In this document: positions 8,903-17,860 of the stretch, in pieces
Position numbering within the stretch: the stretch's first letter is position 1
Layout of the letters: each line of letters starts with the position of its first letter
Assembly: GCA_030407315.1 (NCBI GenBank)
Contig: JALQPE010000241.1
Span: forward strand, 1 to 64,000
DNA: 64,000 nt
Source of the DNA: Asparagopsis taxiformis
Taxonomy: Eukaryota > Rhodophyta > Florideophyceae > Bonnemaisoniales > Bonnemaisoniaceae
Direction of reading: 5' to 3'
Notes under the pieces: model-generated
Database searches by the model: none
What the model was told of the DNA's origin: nothing
What the model saw: the letters and a program-made list of their open reading frames with translations, nothing else
Made by a program: the position numbers and the translations under genes

Positions 8903-10873
8903 CTACGACTCCTCGTAGGCGTTTCCCGGGTCTTCTGCGAAGCGAAGCGAATGGTGCGTGAGCTGCTCGCCGTCATGCGCGTCCTCTTCGCGCGTGCGTT
9001 CGCTTTCGCGCTCGCGTGCGTCATCGTCCGCGGAAACTTCGAAAACCTGGACGTTACGCTGCAGGTTCAGTTCTTCGGGCGTTAGGCGCGCGTGGCTATG
9101 CATCTCGCGAATCGCGGCCTGTTGCTCGGATGAGAGCAGCGGGCAGCTTACCATGGGGTGCCCAAACTTCCGGCATATCAGACAGCGGAACGCCGCTGTG
9201 CGAGACGTGTCGGCCGGTGCCGTCTGTCTCACGATAGGCGGTGGGTAAGTTGCGCGCGGTATGTGCGCCGTGTACGGTCCCGCGCGTTCGCGTTCTCGGT
9301 CGTCGTTATGCGCAAAGCGTCGCGAGCGGTCGGCGGGCGAGGCGTCGCGAGAGCGTGGCGTGCGATAATTCGACGAAGGTGTGCCAAGCGAGGTTGGACT
9401 TCGCATGGGGCTCGGGGTCGAGAACTTCCGTTCGCGCGGAGCGTGCAGCGTCGCGGCGGAGGTTGAGACGTTTGGCGATGAGAAGCCTGATGGTGGGGTA
9501 TGCCCCACGGTCAGTGCCTGCAGCGTCGGTGTCTCGTCCTCTTCCACGTAGAGCGCAGGAGTTCGCCGTAATAGCGGTCGCGCGCTCGTCGTCTGCGTCA
9601 TCGCTCGGTGCGTGTCCCCGTGGCTCTGCGCCATAGAGACTAGCTCTCGAAAGGTGTATCGACGCGGGTCGCGAGACAGCGCATCCCGTACGAGGTGTTG
9701 CGCATAGGGTCGTAGACCATCGACGAAAATAGAACCAAGCGTTCGCTCGCTAAACGCATCGCCGCAGCGCAGCGCACGGCGTCTTAGTCTCGTAGCGAAC
9801 TGCGTTTCGGTTTCCTTCGGGTCTTGGGTTTGTTGCGCCACGTCACGATACGCTTGCGCGACGTCGCCTTCGCGCGCATAGGTTAGCAAGAGCCACTGAA
9901 CGGCTCCCGCGTAGCACGTAATCGAATCGACGCCCGCGCGCGCTCCTCGGAACGTTCGTCCCACGTACGTTTGGAACGTGTCGCGCGCCTCGTCGGCGAG
10001 GAAATACTTGAGAATCGGCAACGCTGCGCCTTCGGATACGCCGGTGTCGTCGCATGCGCTCTTGAAATACTTCAGGAACGATAGCACGGCGATTCCGTCA
10101 GCGCCCGTGAAATTCTCTCCTTGCATCGAATGGCGCACCATTTTCGCGGTGTTAGCCAATTCGCTCGCAATTGCTCGGTTAAACGCGCGGTCCGTATTAC
10201 GCAAGCGGTACGTGCGATACGAAAGCGCGCGCGTGAACAGCTCGTTCAACGGCTGGATCTCTACCAGCCCGGGATGCGCGGGTCCATTGTCGCTATCCGA
10301 ATGCGGGTGGTCGTCGAATGACAGGTCCTGGCGCGCCAGTTCCAGCCATCCTTCGGGGTCCGCGTCGCGCGCGTAGTTCATAGGGATCGCGCGCGCTGCG
10401 GTTCGCGTTCGGTTTTCGCGCGCAGCGACGTTCGCGCGCTCAATATTGTGCTCCTCGCGGGAGTCCATCGTAGTGACGATTAGGTTGTGGACTTGCGCCC
10501 TCATCTGAGCCGTCAATCCACGTGATTGGCCCTTGATAGCGCGGTCCACCGCAGCTCGTACTTCAGCCTGGAGCATGCATTGGAACGTAGGGTCGTCCAC
10601 TACTTGTCGAACCAAGCTCGGAAGCGTTGCGGACGGCGTAGCGTGCACGTCGGTAACGCGGAACTCGGCCTCGCGCTTCGTTGCGGCGCCATCGTCGGAC
10701 GTTTGCGCGTCGTCGTCAATGCTCGCGAGCGCTTGCGTCGGTAGCGGCGGCCACGGGGAAGCGGTAGGGTCAGGGATATGTGAAGCGACCAGTGCGTCGA
10801 CTGCGTGCGTTTGCGACGCGACTGGCGGCGGTTCGGTCGGAGCGTTCGATCGCTCGGGCGCGGATGGATCCAT
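8903..10873 (-). CDS. gag: Gag: capsid and nucleocapsid protein
   Basis: This 656-residue protein would form the virus-like particle and bind element RNA. It starts at ATG 10873. The N-terminus is disordered and Pro/Ala-rich. Residues about 170-400 are helical and resemble a Ty3 capsid region, including a QTQDPKETETQFATRLRRRAL stretch typical of the capsid C-terminal half, shown here only as a pattern. A single CX2CX4HX4C zinc knuckle lies at 564-577 (CLICRKFGHPMVSC), which is strong evidence for nucleocapsid function. The tail is very acidic and Arg-rich. The stop at 8903 overlaps the protease frame, and GGGAAAC in the gag frame lies 18 bases before the stop. Confidence 0.88.
   Translation of the reverse strand: MDPSAPERSNAPTEPPPVASQTHAVDALVASHIPDPTASPWPPLPTQALASIDDDAQTSDDGAATKREAEFRVTDVHATPSATLPSLVRQVVDDPTFQCMLQAEVRAAVDRAIKGQSRGLTAQMRAQVHNLIVTTMDSREEHNIERANVAARENRTRTAARAIPMNYARDADPEGWLELARQDLSFDDHPHSDSDNGPAHPGLVEIQPLNELFTRALSYRTYRLRNTDRAFNRAIASELANTAKMVRHSMQGENFTGADGIAVLSFLKYFKSACDDTGVSEGAALPILKYFLADEARDTFQTYVGRTFRGARAGVDSITCYAGAVQWLLLTYAREGDVAQAYRDVAQQTQDPKETETQFATRLRRRALRCGDAFSERTLGSIFVDGLRPYAQHLVRDALSRDPRRYTFRELVSMAQSHGDTHRAMTQTTSARPLLRRTPALYVEEDETPTLQALTVGHTPPSGFSSPNVSTSAATLHAPRERKFSTPSPMRSPTSLGTPSSNYRTPRSRDASPADRSRRFAHNDDRERERAGPYTAHIPRATYPPPIVRQTAPADTSRTAAFRCLICRKFGHPMVSCPLLSSEQQAAIREMHSHARLTPEELNLQRNVQVFEVSADDDARERESERTREEDAHDGEQLTHHSLRFAEDPGNAYEES
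8921..8927 (-). promoter_or_regulatory. Predicted -1 ribosomal frameshift site GGGAAAC at the gag/protease overlap
   Basis: On the minus strand the heptamer is G GGA AAC in gag frame, matching the X XXY YYZ rule. A step back of one base here enters exactly the protease frame. The same heptamer is an established retroviral gag-pro slippery site. I did not fold the downstream sequence for a pseudoknot. Confidence 0.6.
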
Positions 10874-12200
10874 CGGCGCGGTTGCGTTCGATCGTCGCCT
10901 AGGGAAAAGGGAAAAAGGGATGATGGGGAAGGAGAAAGGGGAATTCGGCGCGCGTCAAAATCTCGCGTCGGCGCGTCGAAAAATTGGCAAGTAAAAAGGG
11001 AAGCGCTTCCCGAAAATTGTCTGCGTATCGGGCGCGCGTAGTAAGGGTGAGGGGGACGAGTTCGCTCGCAGGAGGGCTTCTTCCTCGCTCGGAACGCGCA
11101 AAGACGGGTCTCGATCGTTCGCCAACCCAATATTTTCGGCACCGCCGAACCCGCGTTAGGGTTGCGAACTAGCGCGCGCACGCGCTGCGTCGTCGATCGC
11201 GTCGTTCCGCGCGGCGAATCGTCGTAGTAGAGATAGGGTAGTTATACTAACCAGAGAGGCTATAGCACCGCTTCCGGGATAGCGATACGCGCGCACGCGT
11301 CAATCGCCCTCGCTGTCGCGCACGACGAACGGAGAATGGGGAAATTAGAGTAAGCGATAGGTTTTGGCGTCCCGTGTTTTCCCCAAGCGGAGTTTCTGTG
11401 CTTCGCTGAGTTCACACGTCGGTTCGCGCAATTCTAGGTCGAGAGACCAGTTGTAGGACCAGCCGGGGTGGCGATCGCTAAGGGAGTTCTAGAATTGCAG
11501 CCGTGTCAGGGCGAGGTGAACCGTAACGCGCTGGTTGAACTTGCGTTCGCGCGTCGCTCGGTCGCGCTGGCGAACGGGTGGTACAACGGCGGAACGCGTA
11601 GGGAACGATCGCAACATGGGATTCGCGGGCCGGCGCAAGCCGTGATCTCAGGGCGAGATCACCGAGTAAACTCGAGCACAACGCGATCCACACAGGGGTC
11701 GTAAATCCCTGGCCTAGTGGCGTGCGACGCAACGCGCGCTATCGCGGTGCGACGCGGTTCGACGATCGATTTATGCGCAGCGCGCACGCGAACGTCGGCG
11801 ATCGTGAGCAACCCGCACGCAACGTTGTAACGCAATCGGTCCTCGCGATTCGCTAAACGCTTAACTCATAGCTGCGAAGATGCTGGCTGTTTATTGGTAA
11901 GGTGCGAAGCTGAACGACCATTAGTAGCTAACTACTCAGGACAGGCTGTCCTTGCGTGGCCGGCCGGCGGCCGCTCGCTCGCACGCAAAAAGGGAAATAT
12001 TTGGGAAAAAGACTTTCGTCATAAAAAACCCAAAAAGGGAAATAAAAGGGAAATTCGTAAAAAGCGCTACACGTGGCGCCGGGCTCGCGGTTTCGTGGCA
12101 ACGTACGCGCGCACGCGCTCGCATCCACGCTCCGTGACACGTAATCAAAACGCCACGCGTACGCTCGCTTACTAACTAACTAAGATAGATGCACGCGAAT
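10874..12200 (-). other. GC-rich leader and 5' flank of the chromovirus
   Basis: No convincing gene is seen. This is where the 5' LTR and primer-binding site should lie. Purine-rich runs with repeated AAAAGGGAAA-like words occur at about 10,900-10,945 and 11,985-12,060. I could not match an LTR pair or a tRNA primer sequence by eye. Confidence 0.5.
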
Positions 12201-12265
12201 TCATCCCGACGCAATCGCAGCGAACGCGCGCGCTTCGACGAAATAAATTGCGTCACAACTCTGAT

Positions 12266-12658
12266 ATGAGCAAGGAGTCGATGAGGTTCGCGTACGGAGA
12301 GGGTCACATGGCGATAACGAAGGAAACATTCTTGATGTATGCCATCAAGCTGTGTGCAACAGCGGAGGACGACGAAAACATCGAGCATCCAATTTGGATT
12401 GTTCCGGCTCCGTTCTGTTCGGCGCAGTTCATCAACGACCCGCGGTATTTGCGAGGTGAGGACACTCCGGCGGAAGACACCAGGCGGATGTCCAACGTCG
12501 AGTTTGTCGAGAACTACAGCAGCGGTTCGACGGGGAAGAAGCTCAAGGCGAAGGACCTAGAAAATCCGAAGATCATTGTAGTACGTGCAATCCGCGATAT
12601 CCGTCCAGGGCAGGAGCTCTACGTTCATTATGGGACAGCGTTTAGAGCATGGAATTAG
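12266..12658 (+). pseudogene. C-terminal half of a SET-domain protein, cut at the retroelement edge
   Basis: SET domains methylate lysines, usually on histones, using S-adenosylmethionine. Only the second half is present here. An AQFINDPRYL segment occupies the place of the SET catalytic NHxC region, and QELYVHYG is the C-terminal tyrosine motif. The order and spacing match the intact SET protein at 20763-21422 (LVPA...YLND...VRAGEEIFVDYG). The N-terminal SET half, with its GxG and YxG motifs, is missing. The reading frame is open upstream only to 12176 and has no earlier ATG, and the base composition jumps to the GC-rich element just upstream. I infer that the chromovirus block replaced or separated the 5' part. 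ATG 12266 is the first Met but need not be used. Confidence 0.65.
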
Positions 12659-13608
12659 GGGCACGAAAGACATAGTCATTTCGACTACAAATAAAGCTAC
12701 GTTCCAGAGTTGAAGTATATCATATAATGCAGCATGTCCAGCCACCATTAGTCCAGGGTGAAACCTATTCAGTAGTACTCGCCTGTCAAAAACCAATCGT
12801 TCACACTCCAGGTGCACTTCGTCCGAGCAGTGAACCTGACTGCTTGGATGCTGTTATGCGTGCAGATGCAAAATACACGACCAAGTTGAAATGGACGCCC
12901 GGTGGATGTCCAGCTCCACTACTGAGTTTGAGATCAAAAAATGTAGTAAATTTACTGCCTGAGGCAGTAAAAATCACTGCCTGAGCAATCTAGTGCCTGA
13001 GGCAGTAAAACTACTATTTTAATTTTTTCAGTTCTAGTACCGCAGGCAGTAAAATACAAAATTTCCTGGCAGTACGGTATGCAGCAGAATTCAGTACTGT
13101 ACGATAGCAAATTCTAGTAATTTTTGCTGGTACCACAGGGCAGTAGTGCAATGCAGTGATTTTTGATGATTTTTGCAATGGAATGTACTGCCATACAGTA
13201 CTGCCCTGGCAAATGACCTGGCATTAGAATCAGGCAGTAAAATATACTGGCTCCGGCAGTGAATTGTACTGCCTGCAAGTACTGCCTTGATAGTAATTGG
13301 TGATTGGTATTTTCTGAGATTCAATGTTGCAATAGTTGTCCAGGATAGGGTTGTACAATGTGTTCGCATGTGAGTTCAAGTAGAGAAGAGAGGAAACTAT
13401 TCTGAAGCTACTAGTAGTGAGAAGTGTAGAGGATGCATGGTCACATGGAAATGACCGTTACAAAAAAGGTAGGAGAAAGTCGGTCGTTTTCCGAGGATAT
13501 GAGTAGAGTAGTTGGCATTATTTGTTACTATTGCTAGCATTCTCGTTGCAGGAAAATCGTCTGGAGTGACACTTTGCAATTGGAACGAGAGGCGAAGTTT
13601 GACGGAAG
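12659..13608. repeat. Intergenic array of CAGTAAA/TTTACTG palindromic words
   Basis: Between about 12,935 and 13,290 the sequence is packed with CAGTAAA, TTTACTG, GGCAGT and ACTGCC words, often paired as short inverted repeats, at roughly 20-40 base spacing. Similar arrays occur at 33.9-35.0 kb and 62.9-63.3 kb. No gene is seen in this stretch. Confidence 0.6.
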
Positions 13609-14796
13609 ATGGAATCTCAGCGTCGTGAGGAAAATCCAAATGACTGCCTAGCAGGGATTATTCGAGAGGGATTCAGGACAGTGACTGGGGAAGTTCGTCG
13701 TATTGGGGAGAGGATGGATGAAATCGACGATGATCGAACGTCCCAACGCCAGCAAATCGAAAAGCCGATGAGTCGCGTCGAGTTTATAGTAACGGAATTA
13801 CAGGGTGTGAAAGACATCTGTGATGGTTTATTACAGCAGAGTCAGGGTAATTCGAAGAAGGGGATGACTGACAAGGACAGGGACCATTTGCGCATCTCGC
13901 AGTCAGCAGAACTATCGTTTTCTTACAATTTTCTGTGTGCAGTATTTGGAACTGTTGTACCTTTGCTGGTCGACAAGATTGATGCTGGGGCGACAATTTA
14001 CACCAACCAAGGAATCTACGACCTCCGTGGTTGCAGGTTGCTCTCCGCAATGATGTTTGCGAAGCAGAGCAATGACAAGAGGGATGTGTTCCAATCCAAC
14101 ACCGGGAAGAACAACATCGAGCTTCGGTTCCAAGTGGTGATGTCTCTCCTGCGGAACATTCAGAAGGAAAAGTCGGGTACAGGCCGTACAGTGGAAGGCT
14201 CGAGCTCTGGACGCGATTCGAATGCGTTCAACGTCTGGAAGGAGAACAAGTACATTCCGGACAAAATAATCGAAGAAGTTGTTTATGGTGCCACTGGCGA
14301 TGGCCGAAACCAGCCTGCAGGAAGCATTGACGGAGGGGCTAGGAAGCGGAGGAAAACAGATGGAAATGGTGGACAGTTGAGCAAGCGTGAAATATCTTTG
14401 GCTGTTACGAAAGTTGCGCTGACAAAGGTGCTCGGTTTCCTGAACAAGTCTAGAGAGCAGGTGCGCCATCGATTCCTTGTCGAACTGCGGTTCGCTCTAG
14501 TGTTGGAAACGGACGCCTCTATCACTTTCAAGTTTCCAACTCACGATCTCATTCGAGATATGGACGTTATCCCCGATACCCGTGTGACCAACAGAAATCT
14601 AAGGCCTGAGGAACGGAAAGTTGTGGATGACAAGAATTCTGAGATCTTGATACAATTCATCGCTGAGCGGAAAGAGATGGTTGTCATCATTCAGTACGAA
14701 GTCAAGATATCGGGATGTGTGACCAAAAGGATGATTCGAAGGAGAATCAATATCCTGGAGGTAGCCCTGAACACTGCAATTGCTTTCCTTCAATGA
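13609..14796 (+). CDS. Unrecognised 395-residue protein, N-terminal coiled coil
   Basis: I do not recognise the family. ATG 13609 opens a frame with a charged N-terminal coiled coil (about residues 10-75), a predicted globular helical region (100-190), a Gly/Ser-rich linker ending in a basic RKRRK cluster near 245 (possible nuclear signal) and a second globular part (265-395). It ends at TGA 14794-14796. The same frame then stays open for a further 111 codons to a TGA at 15130-15132, with a protein-like acidic C-terminus. Either the first TGA is a nonsense change, an intron removes it, or the extension is chance. The location, between a SET fragment and a Tudor-like gene, suggests an accessory protein of the same mobile region. 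Confidence 0.6.
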   Translation: MESQRREENPNDCLAGIIREGFRTVTGEVRRIGERMDEIDDDRTSQRQQIEKPMSRVEFIVTELQGVKDICDGLLQQSQGNSKKGMTDKDRDHLRISQSAELSFSYNFLCAVFGTVVPLLVDKIDAGATIYTNQGIYDLRGCRLLSAMMFAKQSNDKRDVFQSNTGKNNIELRFQVVMSLLRNIQKEKSGTGRTVEGSSSGRDSNAFNVWKENKYIPDKIIEEVVYGATGDGRNQPAGSIDGGARKRRKTDGNGGQLSKREISLAVTKVALTKVLGFLNKSREQVRHRFLVELRFALVLETDASITFKFPTHDLIRDMDVIPDTRVTNRNLRPEERKVVDDKNSEILIQFIAERKEMVVIIQYEVKISGCVTKRMIRRRINILEVALNTAIAFLQ

Positions 14797-15132
14797 ACGA
14801 GTAGAACGGTTTTCCTGCGACGTTCCTGCAATTCACTCAGATTTGTCTATGCAATCGCTTCCGGGATTCTAGGAATTTTCAAGGTACAATCAGGTCAGAC
14901 CTTCGAAGAAAGTGTACAAGAAGAGCTCAAACAATTAGGAAAGGCGATGTTGCCGAGTGAGCGAATCTGTAAGAGGCATCTCTGCGAAGATGTACTGACA
15001 ATTACTAACGAAAAATTCGATGAACAACACTTGGAACAGCATAGTACCGCGTTTGAGGAGGATAGCGGACATGGAAATGAAGAAGATGGGAGTGAAAGCT
15101 ACGTTGAAGTTTTCCTTGATGAGGAAGATTGA
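14797..15132 (+). other. In-frame open extension of the preceding gene
   Basis: After the TGA at 14794-14796 the same frame contains no stop for 111 codons and ends EEDGSESYVEVFLDEED, an acidic tail like many nuclear proteins. It could be a second exon or a read-through part of the 13609 gene. I see no certain splice sites. Confidence 0.35.
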
Positions 15133-15416
15133 TAATGGAAGCGTAGATGTAAAGTTTCCCATCATTTGAAGTAAAGCTATTACTACGAGAGAGACTTGGG
15201 AGAAATAAAAACCTTTAGATATGAAACTGTCTAGGATATGAGTGGAAAAGGTGCACCCTAGCATGCTACGTACTACATGGTGTACTGGAAACAATAGCTA
15301 TCATTCTTATTTTTCAGCTCACTCTGCGACTAGAAAGCGTCATGTCTACTGCGGTTAAGAGTTTTACCCTGTCATTGAGCACGCCTCTAGTAGCTTCGGG
15401 GCCTGTGCAGTCCCAT

Positions 15417-15606
15417 CCAATGCCGTAGCTCCACCTGGCAGAGTAGTGCGGAAAATAATACCGGGTATTATTTTGAGGAATATTTTGCCAAGTGGAGGGC
15501 AATCATGCGTACCGACTACAGGCGATCCCTGGACGAAACCTAAGAATAATACCCGGTATTATTTTCAGGGATATTTTGCCAAGTGGAGGGCAATCATTGT
15601 TACAGA
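15417..15606. repeat. Nested palindromic elements with core AATAATACCGGGTATTATT (two copies)
   Basis: Cores lie at 15452-15474 and, in the opposite orientation (ACCCGGT centre), at 15545-15563. Around them a shared flank, TTTTGCCAAGTGGAGGGCAA, occurs twice as a direct repeat. A CCAATG...CACCTGGCA arm lies on the left of the first core. Related elements are at 21,572 and 29,496, with outer arms alone at 25,202. Confidence 0.6.
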
Positions 15607-15971
15607 ATGCAGACAGTCCCTGGACGAAGGAACAGGCCAGAAAGATACGGAGCATGTATCGATGGATACCATCGACTTGATCGAGGTTGGCTAATTCTGA
15701 ACAGTCGTGTAGACACATCTATAAAAGATAGAAAAACGTTTTATTCGGAGGCGACATCGTGTACGGTAGGATGAGGTGCATCGACAGGGGAACTATTCTG
15801 TCCAACAATGACGTCATGTCCAATTGTGTCTAGCTCGCTGCAGATGGTGTGTCCACTGAAAATGCATGCTGGGAGGTTCAAGTATGCAGTTCCCAACACA
15901 ACATTCTTGAGAACGCGCTCGAAAGTTCCATATGGACGAGGGCCTTGAACAGGTTTCCAGGTCAGTGAGAA

Positions 15972-17129
15972 CTAGTTGGCCAGTTTGAAATTTTTGCTGT
16001 CGGGCAGCTCAAAGTTCTCCTGCATTTCTCGACTTGAGAGGAAGCGAGCTTCCAAAGGATACGAATAGCTGCAATTGACATAGTCGTATTCATCAGATTC
16101 TCGAGTAAGAACGACAGTACTACTCATGTTTTCAGATCTCCTGTATAAAGAGGAACCAACAAGAACAGCCTTTGTAGATGGAATAAAATCTTCTGAAGCA
16201 CTCTCTGCTAGAGTTCCCAAAACTCTAATGACAGAAGACCCAGAATCGTGTCGTGTTTTCTTCCACTTGAGGATAGTAGAGTTCGTGCATGTAGACATGG
16301 AAGGAGCTAAAGTATTGCAGAGGTCATAGTATGTTCCAAAGTGGATCGATAGCTCTTTATCTCTCCCAGTTGAAATTCGAACCGCCTCGACGCTCGGCAG
16401 GAAAATTGTGTTTGGGTTGTTCTTCTCTTCGCATAGCCTGGAAAGTTGTAAAAACTGTTCAAGCGAGCAATCTGCTCTTGCCGTCACATAGTCTTGCACC
16501 AAGGAGCTCACTTCCCGGCCTGTTTCAGACTTCGTGATTTTGGAGGACAGGGGTTTGTCCAGTTTTAAGCCAACTCTCTGGAACAGGTAGTCGCACACAA
16601 TGTTTCCGAAGATGGGTCCAGTAGCGCTTGATGAACCGCGACAGTTGAGAATCTGCCTTTCGAGGTAGGATACCTTTTGAAACAGCTTGGATATGTCCTC
16701 ATTGATGTTAGGACCAGGAGGACTCTCATCGCAAACTAAGCGCGGCTCGGACTTGGATCGACTCAACAAGTTTTGTTTGCAGTCTTTCTTATGGAAACTG
16801 TCTTCACCCGCAGACGAGATCGTCTGCTCTAGTGCTAGTTGCTCTCCAAACCTCCAACGTAGCATGTTTCCAGAGTCAATGTCCAGCAGCGAATTGTTCT
16901 TGAATAATTTTGCTGTAGAGACTGACTGGTCGAAACCGTGTTCAGATTGATATTGCAGCGTAACAAACAAGTTTCCAGTCAAACGATGTTCTCCGGACGC
17001 GTCCGGCTTGGCAGTACTCAAAACTTTGGCGCCCCACCAAACCTTTTTCTGTTTCCTTCCTCTCGTTTGTAAACTCCATTCTACTTCAATGACTGATCCT
17101 TCGGAGACAAAGTCTGTTGGGTCTTGCAT
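15972..17129 (-). CDS. Unrecognised 385-residue protein with an N-terminal Tudor/SH3-barrel-like motif
   Basis: ATG 17129 starts the frame. Residues 10-60 read GSVIEVEW...KVWWGAKVL...TLQY, a beta-rich pattern with paired Trp that resembles Tudor, Agenet or related chromatin-reader barrels. The match is by pattern only. The same IEVxW...VWWxAKV signature recurs in the short gene at 55944. A polar linker follows, then a coiled-coil stretch near 145-165 (ISKLFQKVSYLERQIL) and a C-terminal domain of unknown type (about 170-385). It lies on the minus strand, divergent from the ParB-methyltransferase gene at 17861. If the N-terminal barrel is real, this would be a candidate reader of methylated residues beside writer genes. 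There is no sign of frame breaks. Confidence 0.6.
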   Translation of the reverse strand: MQDPTDFVSEGSVIEVEWSLQTRGRKQKKVWWGAKVLSTAKPDASGEHRLTGNLFVTLQYQSEHGFDQSVSTAKLFKNNSLLDIDSGNMLRWRFGEQLALEQTISSAGEDSFHKKDCKQNLLSRSKSEPRLVCDESPPGPNINEDISKLFQKVSYLERQILNCRGSSSATGPIFGNIVCDYLFQRVGLKLDKPLSSKITKSETGREVSSLVQDYVTARADCSLEQFLQLSRLCEEKNNPNTIFLPSVEAVRISTGRDKELSIHFGTYYDLCNTLAPSMSTCTNSTILKWKKTRHDSGSSVIRVLGTLAESASEDFIPSTKAVLVGSSLYRRSENMSSTVVLTRESDEYDYVNCSYSYPLEARFLSSREMQENFELPDSKNFKLAN

Positions 17130-17860
17130 AATGGGTATTCCCAGGAAAAGAATGGAAGAGGTATCGACTGAGGAAACAGGAAAGATGACGAAACTGTACA
17201 GCTTGTATCCGTGTGGAATGATAGAGAGAAAATTGGTAGGTTACTATTTTTATACTTGCATAACTCGTAACGGTTATAAATTACTAACAACTGTCCCAAG
17301 CGACATGGGAGACCAACATCGTGATGATCATCTCTCTTGAACATTCATCACCATATAATAAAGATCTTATTCCGAGCTGCTCGAAGCCATTACCAGTAGA
17401 TTGGGTGTATTTTTCGCTGTGGCAATATAACGGAACCTAGACGTGTATGTATAAAGAGACGCAGGGATCGAGAATGATGCAGTGAAATCAATGTGTATAT
17501 TTATATACTGGTTGTAAGAACGAGTCTACAAGTTCGAACAGAAGATGAAGTCCTCTCAAGAGATTGGTTTTGAAATCTCCGATGGCAGATTTCAAACCCA
17601 ATCTCTCGAGGGGACTTCAAATTCAAAACAAAAATGGAAATGTCCGTTGGCGAAATAATTGTATTGAAAGGCCGCCGAAGAACCTAATTATTCCTCATTA
17701 CGTACCCTACCTAGCCAAAGTATACCTGAAAATATTCAGGTTAACTCTTTAACTGTGCATTTAAGGTTTATCAAGATTGTTGCCGAAGGTTTTTAACGGC
17801 AGGTAGGAGAGAAGATTGTTTTCTGCTGGTGGCTGATTGAGGTGAAGAATCTATTTCTCG
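17130..17860. other. Divergent intergenic region between the Tudor-like gene and the ParB-methyltransferase gene
   Basis: No gene is seen. Both flanking genes would be transcribed outward from here, so it should hold both promoters. It contains the long hairpin at 17547-17618. Confidence 0.5.
17547..17618. repeat. 32-bp-arm inverted repeat (hairpin)
   Basis: Arms at 17547-17578 and 17587-17618 pair with only three mismatches around an 8-base loop. It lies in the divergent intergenic region, about 240 bases before the ParB-methyltransferase start. It could be a small foldback element, a small-RNA precursor or a regulatory cruciform. Confidence 0.7.

Larger units (their letters stand above)
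4632..12200 (-). mobile_element. Ty3/Gypsy retrotransposon of the chromovirus clade
   Basis: On the minus strand the order is leader, gag with zinc knuckle, aspartic protease, reverse transcriptase, RNase H, integrase and chromodomain. This order (integrase last) plus the C-terminal chromodomain identifies a Ty3/Gypsy chromovirus. GC content and codon use are far higher than in the region beyond 12.2 kb, and the change is abrupt between about 12,180 and 12,260, which I take as the 5' edge of the insertion. LTRs, primer-binding site and target-site duplication were not recognised, so both ends are approximate. The element may extend left to include the antisense gene at 89-2785. Pol is split across several frames. 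Confidence 0.85.

Noticed and set aside
10874..12200. LTR pair of the retroelement
   Set aside because: Compared by eye with 1-4,631 I found no direct repeat; LTRs are not annotated.
12935..13290. CRISPR array
   Set aside because: Repeats are short palindromes in both orientations at irregular spacing, with no constant repeat/spacer pattern and no cas genes, in a eukaryotic context.
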